A DNA stretch of 64,000 bases from Pseudoflavonifractor sp. MSJ-37 (GTDB lineage Bacteria > Bacillota > Clostridia > Oscillospirales > Oscillospiraceae): assembly GCF_018917965.1 (NCBI RefSeq), contig NZ_JAHLPP010000005.1, positions 124,001-188,000 on the forward strand. Direction: 5' to 3'. The notes under the pieces are model-generated. The model worked only from the letters and a program-made list of their open reading frames with translations. It was not told the origin of the DNA and ran no database searches. The position numbers were made by a program, and so were the translations under genes. Positions 31,017 to 40,246 of the stretch are shown here, piece by piece (the stretch's first letter is position 1; every line of letters starts with the position of its first letter).

Positions 31017-33086
31017 TCACTGCTCCATGAGCCGCCGGAGCCGGCGCACGATCGCGGACTGCTCCAGATCCACCTTGCCCTCCACCGGGCGGAAGGCGAT
31101 GTGGAAGCAGTCCCGCTTCTGCTCCAGGGAGATGAGCCCCCGCTCGTCGAACACCTCCAGACACACCATGGTCCGGGGCAAGGGGGCGTGGCGGCCCGTG
31201 TCCCGGGACAAGTTCCGGGACATCCTGCGGCCGTTCTCCTCCAGGTCGTTCCCGCCGGAGCGGCCCTTCAGGTAGCGCCACAGGGCCACGAACTCCTCCC
31301 GGCTGGGCAGGAGGAAGGCCGCCTCCTGCGGGGTCAGCTCCTCCCCCCGGGAGAAGCGCTCATAGAGCTCCTGCTCGCTCTGGGCCCTGGTACGGGCGGG
31401 CTTCAGGTCGGTGATCTGGAGCTGGACGGAGCGCCAGCCCTTGAACTCGTTGATCTGGGGGCAGAAGGCCACGTCCACCCGGTCTCCGGCACGGACGCCC
31501 GCGGCGGCGGCAGTGGCGGCAAAGAAGATCGCGTCGAACACCTTGTTCCCCGCGTTGAGGCGGAGCTTCAGATGCCGGCCGCCCCCCACCTCTGCCAGAG
31601 AACCGATGGTACAGCCCGCCATGGAGAACACCGGCTTCTCGTTGCCGGAGCCATAGGGCTCCAGCAGATCCAGCGCCCCCACCTGCTCCTGGGTGAGCAC
31701 GGCGGGATCTGGGACCTCAGCGTCGATGTCCAGCACCGACACCATCTCCGCTCCTCCGGTCTGGCGGCGGACCAGCTCGTTCATCCGCTGGCGGAAGGCG
31801 TCGATGCATCCCTCCGAGATGGTGAAGCCGGCGGCCAGCTCATGGCCGCCGAAGCCCTCCAGCAGATCAGCGCACTGTTCCAGCGCCGCGAAGAGGTTGA
31901 AGCCCCCGAAGGACCGGCAGGAGCCCTTCCCGCGGCCGTCCTGGAGGCAGATCATGAAGGCAGGGCAGGAGTACCGCTCCGCCAGACGGGAGGCCACGAT
32001 GCCCACCACGCCCTGATGCCAGCCCTCTCCGGCCAGGACCAGGGCGCTCCGCTCCCCGGCGGGGACCGCGTCGGCCAGCGCGGTACACTGGGCGAAGATG
32101 TCGGCCTCGATGGCCTGCCGCTCCCGGTTGAGGCTGCACAGCTCCTTGGCCAGCTCCGAAGCCCGGAGCGGATCTTCGGTCAGCAGGAGCTCCGCCGCCA
32201 CCTTGGCCTTCCCCATCCGGCCGGAGGCGTTGATCCGGGGGGCCAGAGTGTAGCCGATGGACATGGAGGTCACGGGCTTCTCCGCTAGACCGGCCTCCCG
32301 CAGGAGGGCGGCCAGGCCGGGCCGCCGGGTCCGCCGCAGGACGGACAGGCCCATGGTCACGATGGCCCGGTTCTCCCCGGTCAGGAGCATCACATCGGCC
32401 ACAGTGCCGATGGCGGCCAGGTCCGCGTAGCTCTTCAGGACGGCGGGCCGCCCCTCCGGGACGGTCAGGGCCAGAGCCAGCTTCAGAGCCACGCCCACGC
32501 CGGCCAGAGACTTGAAGGGATAGGGGCAGTCGGGCCGCCGGGGGTCCACCACCGCCGCGGCCTGGGGGATGGACTCCTTGCACTCATGGTGGTCGGTGAT
32601 CACCAGGTCCACACCGATCTCCGCCGCGTGCCGGGCCTCCTCTACGGCGGTGATGCCGCAGTCCACCGTCACGATCAGGGAGACGCCCTGGCCCTTCAGC
32701 AGGTCGATGGCGGCACAGCTCAGGCCGTAGCCCTCCTCCATCCGGTCTGGGATATAGGAGAGCACCGTCCCGCCCCGGTCCCGCAGGAAGCTGGTGAGGA
32801 GACAGGTCGAGGTGATGCCGTCCACATCATAGTCTCCGTAGACGGCGATGGTCTCTCCGGCCTCCAGGGCCTGCCGGATCCGGGCCGCCGCCCGGTCCAT
32901 GTCCGCCATGGCCATGGGGTCCTGGAGCAGATCCGGGCCGCTGGAGAGGAACGCCTTGGCCTCCTGGGGCGTGGAGATCCCTCTCGCCGCCAGCACCAGG
33001 GCCGGCAGAGCGGGGATGCCCCCGGCCTCCAGCGCGGCCACAGCCTCCGACCGGTCCGCCGGACGCCGCCACTGCTGATATTTCAT
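31017..33086 (-). CDS. recJ: Single-stranded-DNA-specific exonuclease RecJ
   Basis: 689 aa from ATG 33086 with GGGAGGACAG upstream. The DHH phosphoesterase core has DYDVDG (residues 85-90), VTVDCGITAVEEA, ITDHHECKES (DHH at 165-167) and VDPRRPDCPYPFKSLAGVGV. The DHHA1 half contains GYTLAPRINASGRMGKA and the RSFGGFNLFAALEQCADLLE and GFGGHELAAGFTISEG blocks. An OB-fold and a C-terminal extension of ~120 residues follow. RecJ degrades 5'-ended single strands in repair and recombination. First gene of the unit recJ-relA-ligase-racemase. Confidence 0.93.
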   Translation of the reverse strand: MKYQQWRRPADRSEAVAALEAGGIPALPALVLAARGISTPQEAKAFLSSGPDLLQDPMAMADMDRAAARIRQALEAGETIAVYGDYDVDGITSTCLLTSFLRDRGGTVLSYIPDRMEEGYGLSCAAIDLLKGQGVSLIVTVDCGITAVEEARHAAEIGVDLVITDHHECKESIPQAAAVVDPRRPDCPYPFKSLAGVGVALKLALALTVPEGRPAVLKSYADLAAIGTVADVMLLTGENRAIVTMGLSVLRRTRRPGLAALLREAGLAEKPVTSMSIGYTLAPRINASGRMGKAKVAAELLLTEDPLRASELAKELCSLNRERQAIEADIFAQCTALADAVPAGERSALVLAGEGWHQGVVGIVASRLAERYSCPAFMICLQDGRGKGSCRSFGGFNLFAALEQCADLLEGFGGHELAAGFTISEGCIDAFRQRMNELVRRQTGGAEMVSVLDIDAEVPDPAVLTQEQVGALDLLEPYGSGNEKPVFSMAGCTIGSLAEVGGGRHLKLRLNAGNKVFDAIFFAATAAAAGVRAGDRVDVAFCPQINEFKGWRSVQLQITDLKPARTRAQSEQELYERFSRGEELTPQEAAFLLPSREEFVALWRYLKGRSGGNDLEENGRRMSRNLSRDTGRHAPLPRTMVCLEVFDERGLISLEQKRDCFHIAFRPVEGKVDLEQSAIVRRLRRLMEQ

Positions 33087-33124
33087 CCTGTCCTCCCCCC
33101 TTTTCCGCAAGAAAATCACCTTTG

Positions 33125-33153
33125 ATTATACCAGATCTGGACACATAATACAA
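33125..33153 (-). promoter_or_regulatory. Sigma-A promoter of the recJ-relA unit
   Basis: On the minus strand: TTGTAT, 17 nt, TATAAT, about 35 nt before the recJ start. The -10 is full consensus. Confidence 0.85.
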
Positions 33154-33420
33154 GCCCATGCCCGCCGGACGCCGTCTGTTCGATCGTTCTCCGGTCTAAG
33201 ACAGATCTTTGCGTTCGTTTCAAGTTTCGGGGGCATGATAGCACCGGCGAGGAGCGGACGACATCCGTCTCCGCCATCCAGCGAACGTGATCCATCGGAT
33301 CGATATCAAAAGGAGGTGCTCCCATCATGGAACGTACCGCGCCGGTCGCTTCCACGCCCCTCTCTACCGCCTGTGCCGCTCAGGCCTCCGGAGACACTCG
33401 GTACCTCCCACGCAGACGTG
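33154..33420. other. Intergenic region with one unexplained strong ribosome-site-like motif
   Basis: About 270 bp between the recJ promoter and the terminator of the amino-acid transporter. On + an AAAAGGAGGTG lies 8 nt before ATG 33327 and opens a Ser/Thr/Ala/Arg-rich frame that soon runs through the terminator and antisense into the ATPase gene. I see no promoter for it and treat it as non-coding. Confidence 0.45.
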
Positions 33421-33458
33421 AAACGCCCGCCCCGCTGTGGAAACAGCGGGGCGGGCGT
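33421..33458 (-). terminator. Terminator of the amino-acid ABC operon
   Basis: A 16-bp perfect stem (33423-33438 with 33443-33458, ACGCCCGCCCCGCTGT) with a 4-nt loop, 17 nt after the ATPase stop. The U-tract on the minus strand is only TTT. Confidence 0.75.
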
Positions 33459-33474
33459 CGGTCTGGGTCTGCGC

Positions 33475-34183
<709 letters not shown>

Positions 34184-34197
<14 letters not shown>

Positions 34198-34879
34198 TGC
34201 TCTGGAGCCTCCTTTCCATGTGCGCGAAGAGGATCGCGAGGACCTTGGTGATGCAGAAATACATCACCGCGATGATGAACAGGGGCCCCGCGGCGTCATA
34301 GGTCTTGCTCTGGATGGAAGAGTAGACCTTGGTCAGGTCCACCATGGCGATGTAGCCCACCACGGCGGTCTCCTTCACCAGCACGATGAATTCGCTGGTA
34401 TAGGTGGGCAGGCAGTTCTTCAGCGCCTGGGGGAAGATGATGTGCCACATGGTCTGGGCCTGGTTCAGGCCCAAGCTCCGGCCGGCCTCGGTCTGGCCCT
34501 TGTCCACGGCGTTGATGCCAGAGCGGTAGATCTCCGCCATATAGGCCGAGGAGTTCAGACCGAAGGCCAGGATCGCCACGATCATCTTGTTGTCCGTCAC
34601 ATGGAGCAGGATCACGTTGTACATGATCAGGAGCTGGACCACCATGGGGATGCCCCGGATGATGTCGATGTAGACCGCCGCGGGGACGTGCAGGATCTTC
34701 CGCTTGGACAGCTTCATCAGGCAGAGCACCATGCCGAACACAGTGCTGATGATGATGGCGCCCAGAGTGATGCTGATCGTGACGCCCAGGCCGTCCAGAT
34801 AGAACTTCCAGCGGTCCTCGTACAGGAACGCCTTGAAGAGCTTGTCCCCGAACGACGCGAACCAGTTCAGGATATCCAT
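34184..34879 (-). CDS. Polar amino-acid ABC transporter, permease
   Basis: A 231-aa membrane protein of the HisM/GlnP family with about five transmembrane helices (first: [20 protein letters not shown]). The EAA loop that docks to the ATPase is [20 protein letters not shown] followed by [37 protein letters not shown] is the usual second block. It lies 112 nt after the binding-protein gene, with a hairpin between them. One permease gene only, so it should work as a homodimer. Confidence 0.92.
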
Positions 34880-34931
34880 GGGGATACCGCCTCCTTTTCT
34901 TCTCCAGTCGATGTAGTGATAAGCGCAGGAG

Positions 34932-34961
34932 AGCCTGCGCCGTTCTGATACGGCGCAGGCT
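34932..34961. repeat. Intergenic hairpin between binding protein and permease genes
   Basis: A 12-bp perfect stem (AGCCTGCGCCGT/ACGGCGCAGGCT) with a 6-nt loop. On the minus transcript it is not followed by U residues, so it more likely protects the upstream binding-protein mRNA or attenuates than terminates. Such hairpins often raise the binding protein level above its membrane partners. Confidence 0.55.
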
Positions 34962-34991
34962 TTCCCTTATAGATGTGATGATGCGGGATGT

Positions 34992-35849
34992 TTACTGCTT
35001 GGCCACGATGATGGACTGGACCGCCTCATAGTAGCCGTCCGTGAAGTTGGCGTTCTCCTCGCGCTCCTCGGTGCGGGTCATGCCGGCGGCGATGAAGTCG
35101 ATGCGGCCGGACTGCAGGGCGGGGATCAGGGCGTCGAAGTCCATGTTCTCGATGGTGACCTCATAGCCCAGCTCGGCGCACAGATACTTCACGAAGTCCA
35201 CGTCGAAGCCGGTGGGCTCGCCGTTCTCGTCCAGATACTCGAAGGGCTCGAACTCGCAGTTGGTGCCCATGGTCAGGGTGCCCTTGGGATCGGTGACGGC
35301 GGGCAGCTCGGGCAGCTCCACGTCCTCTTCCTTGGAGATGTACTTGGACACCAGCGCGTCGAAGGTGCCGTTCTCCTTCAGGGTCGCCATGGCGGAGTCG
35401 AACTCCTTGGCCAGAGCGGCGCCGGCGTCGTTCTTCTGGGTGGCGATGGCGTAGGTCTCGCTCTCCTCGCTGGCGGGGAAGTCCAGCAGCTCCAGCTTGT
35501 CCGGGTTGGCGGCCACCAGAGCCTTGGCGGGATTGGTGTCGATGATGATGCAGTCCACGCGGCCGTTCATCAGCTCCATGCCGCACTGGGTGGCGGCCTT
35601 GAAGGCGCTGACCTCGGCGCCGGAGATGGTGTCGGCCACGTCGTTGCCGGTGGTACCCTCCTGGACGGCGATCTTCTTGCCCTCCAGGTCGGCTACGGAG
35701 GTCCAGGCGCCGGCGGCGGTGGTCTCCGCAGGGGCGGAGGCGGCGGGCGCGGAGGCGGCGGGGGTGGAAGAGCTGCTGCTGGAGCCGCAGCCGGCCAGCA
35801 GGCTCACAGAGAGCGCGGCGGCCATGCCAAGAGCGATGAACTTCTTCAT
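34992..35849 (-). CDS. Amino-acid ABC transporter binding lipoprotein with circularly permuted domain
   Basis: 285 aa from ATG 35849. Signal peptide and lipobox LLAGC (Cys21), then a Ser/Ala/Pro/Thr linker to ~48. The rest contains all parts of a SBP_bac_3 amino-acid binding protein, in swapped order. Residues 51-171 correspond to the normal second half (SVADLEGKKIAVQEGTTGND ... IIIDTNPAKALVA ... ATLKENGTFDALVSKYI). After a linker (172-189), residues 190-284 correspond to the normal first half (TLTMGTNCEFEPFEYLDENG, PTGFDVDFVKYLCAELGYEV, MDFDALIPALQSGRIDFIAA, GMTRTEEREENANFTDGYYE). Ligand residues Arg263 (alpha-carboxylate) and Asp104 (alpha-amino) are present. First gene of its operon. Confidence 0.9.
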   Translation of the reverse strand: MKKFIALGMAAALSVSLLAGCGSSSSSSTPAASAPAASAPAETTAAGAWTSVADLEGKKIAVQEGTTGNDVADTISGAEVSAFKAATQCGMELMNGRVDCIIIDTNPAKALVAANPDKLELLDFPASEESETYAIATQKNDAGAALAKEFDSAMATLKENGTFDALVSKYISKEEDVELPELPAVTDPKGTLTMGTNCEFEPFEYLDENGEPTGFDVDFVKYLCAELGYEVTIENMDFDALIPALQSGRIDFIAAGMTRTEEREENANFTDGYYEAVQSIIVAKQ

Positions 35850-35930
35850 GATAGATCTCCTCATTCCATTGCAAGATGTCCGGGACTGACGTGCTTTCCT
35901 CTCACGTCCCCGGCCCAAGTGTGTATCCTG

Positions 35931-35972
35931 ACTATACGCCATTATCCATGAAAATGCAAGCATGATTTGCAT
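35931..35972 (-). promoter_or_regulatory. Promoter of the amino-acid ABC operon with an inverted repeat over the -35
   Basis: On the minus strand: TTGCAT, 17 nt, TATAGT (35931-35959). The -35 is one arm of the dyad ATGCAA-N7-TTGCAT (35954-35972), a likely operator. Leader about 75 nt. Confidence 0.7.
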
Positions 35973-36044
35973 ATTTATGGATCTGCACCACCGTCCGGCT
36001 CAAAACCGCCCGCCTTTGTGCATGTTTCCTTCTGACAGACAAAT

Positions 36045-36076
36045 GAAAAAACGGCGGAGCCGAAGCTCCGCCGTTT
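36045..36076 (-). terminator. Terminator of the oligopeptide-binding protein gene
   Basis: Stem AAACGGCGGAGC/GCTCCGCCGTTT with CGAA loop (36049-36076), and six U on the minus transcript (36045-36050). Also near the 5' side of the transporter promoter region. Confidence 0.88.
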
Positions 36077-36101
36077 CCGCGTCGGGACGGTGGTCCCGCA
36101 T

Positions 36102-37820
36102 TTAGCCCTTGGTCACGTTGGTGAACAGGAAGAAGCCCAGAGGGGTGTAGTACATCCCGCTGAGGCCCTCGGCCATCATGTAGGGCTGGGTGTAGTAGTA
36201 CAGGGGCGCGATGGCGCTGTCCTGGCTCAGGAGCAGATCCTCGCACTTATGCATCAGCTCCATGCGGTCCTCGGCATCGGAGTCGTTCAGGACCTTCGTC
36301 ATCATGGCGTCATACTCACTGTTGGAGTACTGGGCATTGTTGTTGCCGTTGCCGGTCATGAACATATCCATGAAGGACACGGGATCGTTGTAGTCGCAGA
36401 TCCAGCCGTCCCGGGCCATGTCATAGTTGCCGTCGGTACGGGTGCTCAGGAACACGTTCCAGTCCTGGTTGTTCAGGGTCACATCCACGTTCAGGACATC
36501 CTTCCACATGGACTGGAGGGCCTCCGCGATAGCGCTGTGCTTGTCATCGGTATTGTAGAGGTAGATCACCGCGGGGAAGCCGGCGCCGTCGGGATAGCCG
36601 GCCTCAGCCAGGAGCTGGCGGGCCTTCTCGCAGTTGGCCTCATACTGGTCGGGATCCACGCTCCAGTAGTCACCGCCGGTGGTGCGGAAATCGTCGCCGT
36701 CGGCGCCCGCCGCGTCATACACGCCGTCGGGCACCCAGCCGCTGGCGGGCACTTCGCCCAGCTGAGTCACCTGCTCGGTGATGTAGTTGCGGTCGATGGC
36801 CAGGTTGAAGGCCTCGCGGACCTTCTCGTTGTCGAAGGGCGCCTTGGCGTTGTTGAAGTCCACATAGTAGGTGCCCAGGTACTCGCCGGCGATCAGGGTG
36901 CCGTTGGCCAGAAGGGCGGCCATCTCGTCCACCGGCGCGTTGTTGATGAAGTCCAGCTCGCCGTTGTTGAAGGCGGTCAGCATGGCGCGGGTGTCGTCCA
37001 TCAGCTTGAAGGTCAGCTTGCTGAGGGTCACGGAGCCGGCGTCATAGTACTGGTCGTTGGGGACCATCACGATCTCGGCGTTGTGGGTCCAGGACTCCAG
37101 CTTCATGGGGCCGTTGCAGAGGTAAGAGGCGGGGTCCTGCGCCCAGTTGCTGTTGGCGCTGACCACGTCCTCCCGGAGGGGCATGGTGCAGGGGAACGCG
37201 CAGATCTCCTTGAAGTAGGGGCAGTTGTAGGTCAGGTCCACCACAAAGGTATGCTCATCGGGGGCGGAGACGCCCAGCTCAGACGCGTCCTTATTGCCCT
37301 CGCGCACGTCCACGGCGTTGACCACCATGTCGATGATGTAGTTGTAGGGCGCGGCCAGGTCGGGAGAGACCAGGCGCTGCCAGGCGTACACGAAGTCGTT
37401 GGCGGTGACGCTCTCACCGTCGGACCACTTGGCGTCGTCCCGCAGGGTGAAGGTCCAGGTGTAGGTGCCGTCGGCGTTCTCGGTGATCTCGGGCTCCTCC
37501 TTGGCCATGCCCAGGCCCAGGACGGCGGTGGGACCGCCCTCGCCGTCGCCGGCGCCGTCGGAGCTGTCCACCCACTTGTACAGGTTCTCGAACAGGTGGT
37601 GGGCCATGATGCCGCCGTCCACGGTGCGGTTCAGCGCGGGGTCCATGGTCTCGGGCTCGCTGGCCACGCTGACGCTCAGGGCCAGGCCCTCTGCAGAAAC
37701 GCTGCCGCTGGCCGCGGGAGCGGGGTCCTTGGAGCCGGTGTTCCCGCCGCAGCCGGCCAGCAGGCCGGCGGTCATGGCGGCAGTCATGCCCAGCGCCAGA
37801 AGTCTCGTCGTCTGTTTCAT
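36102..37820 (-). CDS. Oligopeptide-binding lipoprotein (OppA/SBP_bac_5)
   Basis: A 572-aa extracellular binding protein for an oligopeptide ABC transporter. Signal peptide with lipobox LLAGC at about residues 20-24. Family motifs: SVASEPETMDPALNRTVDGG, TYTWTFTLRDDAKWSDGESV then TANDFVYAWQRLVSPDLAAP, CNGPMKLESWTHNAEIVMVP, KAPFDNEKVREAFNLAIDRN and DGWICDYNDPVSFMDMFMTG. Of usual length. It has its own promoter and terminator and lies just after oppF, so it can be made in excess over the permease. Confidence 0.92.
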   Translation of the reverse strand: MKQTTRLLALGMTAAMTAGLLAGCGGNTGSKDPAPAASGSVSAEGLALSVSVASEPETMDPALNRTVDGGIMAHHLFENLYKWVDSSDGAGDGEGGPTAVLGLGMAKEEPEITENADGTYTWTFTLRDDAKWSDGESVTANDFVYAWQRLVSPDLAAPYNYIIDMVVNAVDVREGNKDASELGVSAPDEHTFVVDLTYNCPYFKEICAFPCTMPLREDVVSANSNWAQDPASYLCNGPMKLESWTHNAEIVMVPNDQYYDAGSVTLSKLTFKLMDDTRAMLTAFNNGELDFINNAPVDEMAALLANGTLIAGEYLGTYYVDFNNAKAPFDNEKVREAFNLAIDRNYITEQVTQLGEVPASGWVPDGVYDAAGADGDDFRTTGGDYWSVDPDQYEANCEKARQLLAEAGYPDGAGFPAVIYLYNTDDKHSAIAEALQSMWKDVLNVDVTLNNQDWNVFLSTRTDGNYDMARDGWICDYNDPVSFMDMFMTGNGNNNAQYSNSEYDAMMTKVLNDSDAEDRMELMHKCEDLLLSQDSAIAPLYYYTQPYMMAEGLSGMYYTPLGFFLFTNVTKG

Positions 37821-37850
37821 TTACGAAAGCCTCCTAGGTAAATCTTGTCA

Positions 37851-37891
37851 TTTTTCCTGTGGAGCAGGAAAAAGAACGGCGGCCGCCGTTC
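37851..37891 (-). promoter_or_regulatory. Two hairpins in the leader of the peptide-binding protein gene
   Basis: TTTTTCCTG/CAGGAAAAA (37851-37873) and the palindrome GAACGGCGGCCGCCGTTC (37874-37891) lie between the promoter and the ribosome site. They may stabilise the mRNA. Confidence 0.45.
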
Positions 37892-37905
37892 ACGCTTGCC
37901 GGACT

Positions 37906-37934
37906 ATCATACCATTTTGACGGATACTTGTAAA
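37906..37934 (-). promoter_or_regulatory. Sigma-A promoter of the peptide-binding protein gene
   Basis: On the minus strand: TTTACA, 17 nt, TATGAT, starting about 85 nt before the ATG at 37820. Confidence 0.78.
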
Positions 37935-37968
37935 GTGAATATTACGATCCTGTTAAGTGCAGTCCGTA

Positions 37969-38004
37969 GAAAAAAGCGCAGAAATCACCGATTTCTGCGC
38001 TTTT
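37969..38004 (-). terminator. Terminator of the oppBCDF operon
   Basis: A 15-bp stem AAAAGCGCAGAAATC/GATTTCTGCGCTTTT with ACC loop and further U residues on the minus transcript. It follows oppF by ~145 nt; the stretch 38005-38148 has no gene I can support. Confidence 0.85.
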
Positions 38005-38148
38005 ATCCTTTTATGCGATGATAAGTAGAAGCAGTCTGTCTTTTGGACCCGTTCTGGTCCACATCCGTGCACAGCGTCCATGTCTATTTCACGGGGACGT
38101 CCTACATCCAAAAGAACGGGGCATCGAGGCCGCCGTCCGTTCCCACCA

Positions 38149-39183
38149 TCACTTGTTCAGCAGATGGCACGCCGCCCAATGGCCCGGCTCCACCTCTCGG
38201 AACGCGGGGGCCTCCCGGCCGCAGAGCTCAGTGGCATAGGGACAGCGGGTATGGAACCGGCACCCGTGGGGGGGATCCATGGGGGAGGGGATGTCGCCCT
38301 CCAGCACGATCCGCTGACGGCGGCGGCTCACCTCCGGGTCGGGGACCGGCACGGCGGAGAGCAGTGTCTTGGTATAGGGATGCAGAGGGTGCCGGTTCAG
38401 CTCATAGCTCTCGGCCAGCTCCACCAGCGAGCCCAGATACATGACGCCGATCCGGTCGGAGATATGCCGCACCACGGACAGGTCGTGGGCGATGAAGAGA
38501 TAGGTCAGGCCCAGCTCCTCCTGCATATCCTCCAGCATGTTCACCACCTGGGACTGGATGGACACGTCCAGAGCGGAGATCGGCTCGTCGCAGACGATGA
38601 ACTCCGGCTTCACGGCCAGAGCGCGGGCGATGCCCACCCGCTGCTGCTGTCCGCCGGAGAACTCGTGGGGATAGCGGTTGGCGTGCTCGGTGTTCAGGCC
38701 CACCATGGCCAGCAGTTCCCGGATGCGGTCGGCCCGCTCGGCCTTGGAGCCGTACAGCTTATGGATGTCCAGCGCCTCGCCGATGATCTCGCCCACGGTC
38801 ATGCGGGGATCCAGAGAGGCGGAGGGATCCTGGAAGATGATCTGCATCTTCCGGCGGTAGGGGAGCATATCCACGCTCTTGGGCTTGGGGACCCGGCGCT
38901 TGGTCATATGGCCGTCCCCGTCCCTCTGCCAGGGGTCCTCGCCCTCGAAGATGGTGGTCCCGTCATAGACGATCTTGCCGGAGGTGGGCTCGTGGAGCCG
39001 CAGGATGGTGCGTCCCAAGGTGGTCTTGCCGCAGCCGGACTCGCCCACCAAGCCCAGGGTCTCTCCCTTGCGGATGAAGAGAGAGACGCCCTCCACCGCC
39101 TGCACGCCGGGGCCCTTGACGCCCTTGACGGGGAAATATTTCTTCAGGTCCTTGACCTCCAGAAGGATCTTGTCCTCAGCCAT
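38149..39183 (-). CDS. oppF: Oligopeptide ABC transporter ATP-binding protein OppF
   Basis: 344 aa from ATG 39183, overlapping oppD by 8 nt. Walker [30 protein letters not shown] (typical of the OppF/DppF branch), signature [17 protein letters not shown], Walker [21 protein letters not shown] and H-loop [10 protein letters not shown]. The C-terminus has a [15 protein letters not shown] cluster with four cysteines, which in Opp/Dpp ATPases binds an Fe-S cluster. An insert between residues ~75 and 95 ([18 protein letters not shown]) is longer than in most OppF. Confidence 0.92.
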   Translation of the reverse strand: MAEDKILLEVKDLKKYFPVKGVKGPGVQAVEGVSLFIRKGETLGLVGESGCGKTTLGRTILRLHEPTSGKIVYDGTTIFEGEDPWQRDGDGHMTKRRVPKPKSVDMLPYRRKMQIIFQDPSASLDPRMTVGEIIGEALDIHKLYGSKAERADRIRELLAMVGLNTEHANRYPHEFSGGQQQRVGIARALAVKPEFIVCDEPISALDVSIQSQVVNMLEDMQEELGLTYLFIAHDLSVVRHISDRIGVMYLGSLVELAESYELNRHPLHPYTKTLLSAVPVPDPEVSRRRQRIVLEGDIPSPMDPPHGCRFHTRCPYATELCGREAPAFREVEPGHWAACHLLNK

Positions 39184-40231
39184 GGATGCCGTCCTCCTCT
39201 CGCTTCTGTCCGATCTGGTCCTCCACCCGGAGCCAGCAGGCAGCCCGGTGGCCGTCGCCCAGCTCCACATAGGGCGGCATCCTCTTCAGGCAGATCTTCA
39301 TGCACTTCTCGCACCGGGGGGCGAAGGGACAGCCCTCCGGGGGATCCAGCATATCCACCGGCGTGCCCTCGATGGGGATGAGCCGCTCGTAGCTCTCGGC
39401 ATCCACACGGGGCATGGAGCGCAGGAGGCCCATGGTGTAGGGGTGGCCGGGGCGGTAGAAGATATCGTCCACAGGGCCCTGCTCCACGATCCGCCCCGCG
39501 TACATGACCGACACCTTGTCGCAGATCTCGGCCACCACGCCCAGATTGTGGGTGATGAAGATGATGCCCATGCGGGTCTTTTTCTGCAGATCCTTCATGA
39601 GCTCCAGGATCTGGGCCTGGATGGTCACGTCCAGAGCGGTGGTGGGCTCATCGGCGATCAGCAGCTTGGGATGGCAGATGAGGCCCATGGCGATCATCAC
39701 CCGCTGGCGCATACCGCCGGAGAACTCATGGGGATACTGCTTCATGCGCTTGCGCACGTTGTTGATGCCCACCAGCTCCAGCATCTCCATGGCCCGCTTG
39801 GCGGCGGCCTCCCGGGAGATGGACTTGTCGTGGGCCTTCAGGGCCTCGATGAGCTGGTCGCCCACGGTGTACACCGGGTTGAGGCAGGTCATGGGGTTCT
39901 GGAAGATCATGGCCACCTCACTGCCTCGGAACTGGGTCATCTCCTCCTCGGAGAAGGCGAGCACGTCCCGGCCCTCGAAGGTGATGGAGCCGCCCACCAC
40001 CTTTCCGGGGGACTGGAGCAGGCCCATGATGGAGTAGGCCTCCTGGCTCTTGCCGGAGCCGGACTCGCCCACGATGCCCATGACCTCGCCGTGGTCCAGG
40101 TCGTAGCTGATGCCGCCCACGGCCTTGACCTCGCCGGCGGGCGTGAAGAAGGAGACCCGCAGGTCCTTCACCTCCAGCAGCTTGCCCCCGGGCGCGCTCT
40201 GGACGGTCTTTCCTGTCATATTCCGATCCAT
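39176..40231 (-). CDS. oppD: Oligopeptide ABC transporter ATP-binding protein OppD
   Basis: A 351-aa ATPase partner of OppF. Walker [30 protein letters not shown] (OppD branch), signature [20 protein letters not shown], Walker [21 protein letters not shown] and H-loop [13 protein letters not shown]-terminal cysteine cluster ([14 protein letters not shown]) matches the Fe-S-binding tail of Dpp/Opp ATPases. RBS GGGAGGAGGAACG. Confidence 0.92.
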   Translation of the reverse strand: MDRNMTGKTVQSAPGGKLLEVKDLRVSFFTPAGEVKAVGGISYDLDHGEVMGIVGESGSGKSQEAYSIMGLLQSPGKVVGGSITFEGRDVLAFSEEEMTQFRGSEVAMIFQNPMTCLNPVYTVGDQLIEALKAHDKSISREAAAKRAMEMLELVGINNVRKRMKQYPHEFSGGMRQRVMIAMGLICHPKLLIADEPTTALDVTIQAQILELMKDLQKKTRMGIIFITHNLGVVAEICDKVSVMYAGRIVEQGPVDDIFYRPGHPYTMGLLRSMPRVDAESYERLIPIEGTPVDMLDPPEGCPFAPRCEKCMKICLKRMPPYVELGDGHRAACWLRVEDQIGQKREEDGIHG

Positions 40232-40246
40232 TTCGTTCCTCCTCCC

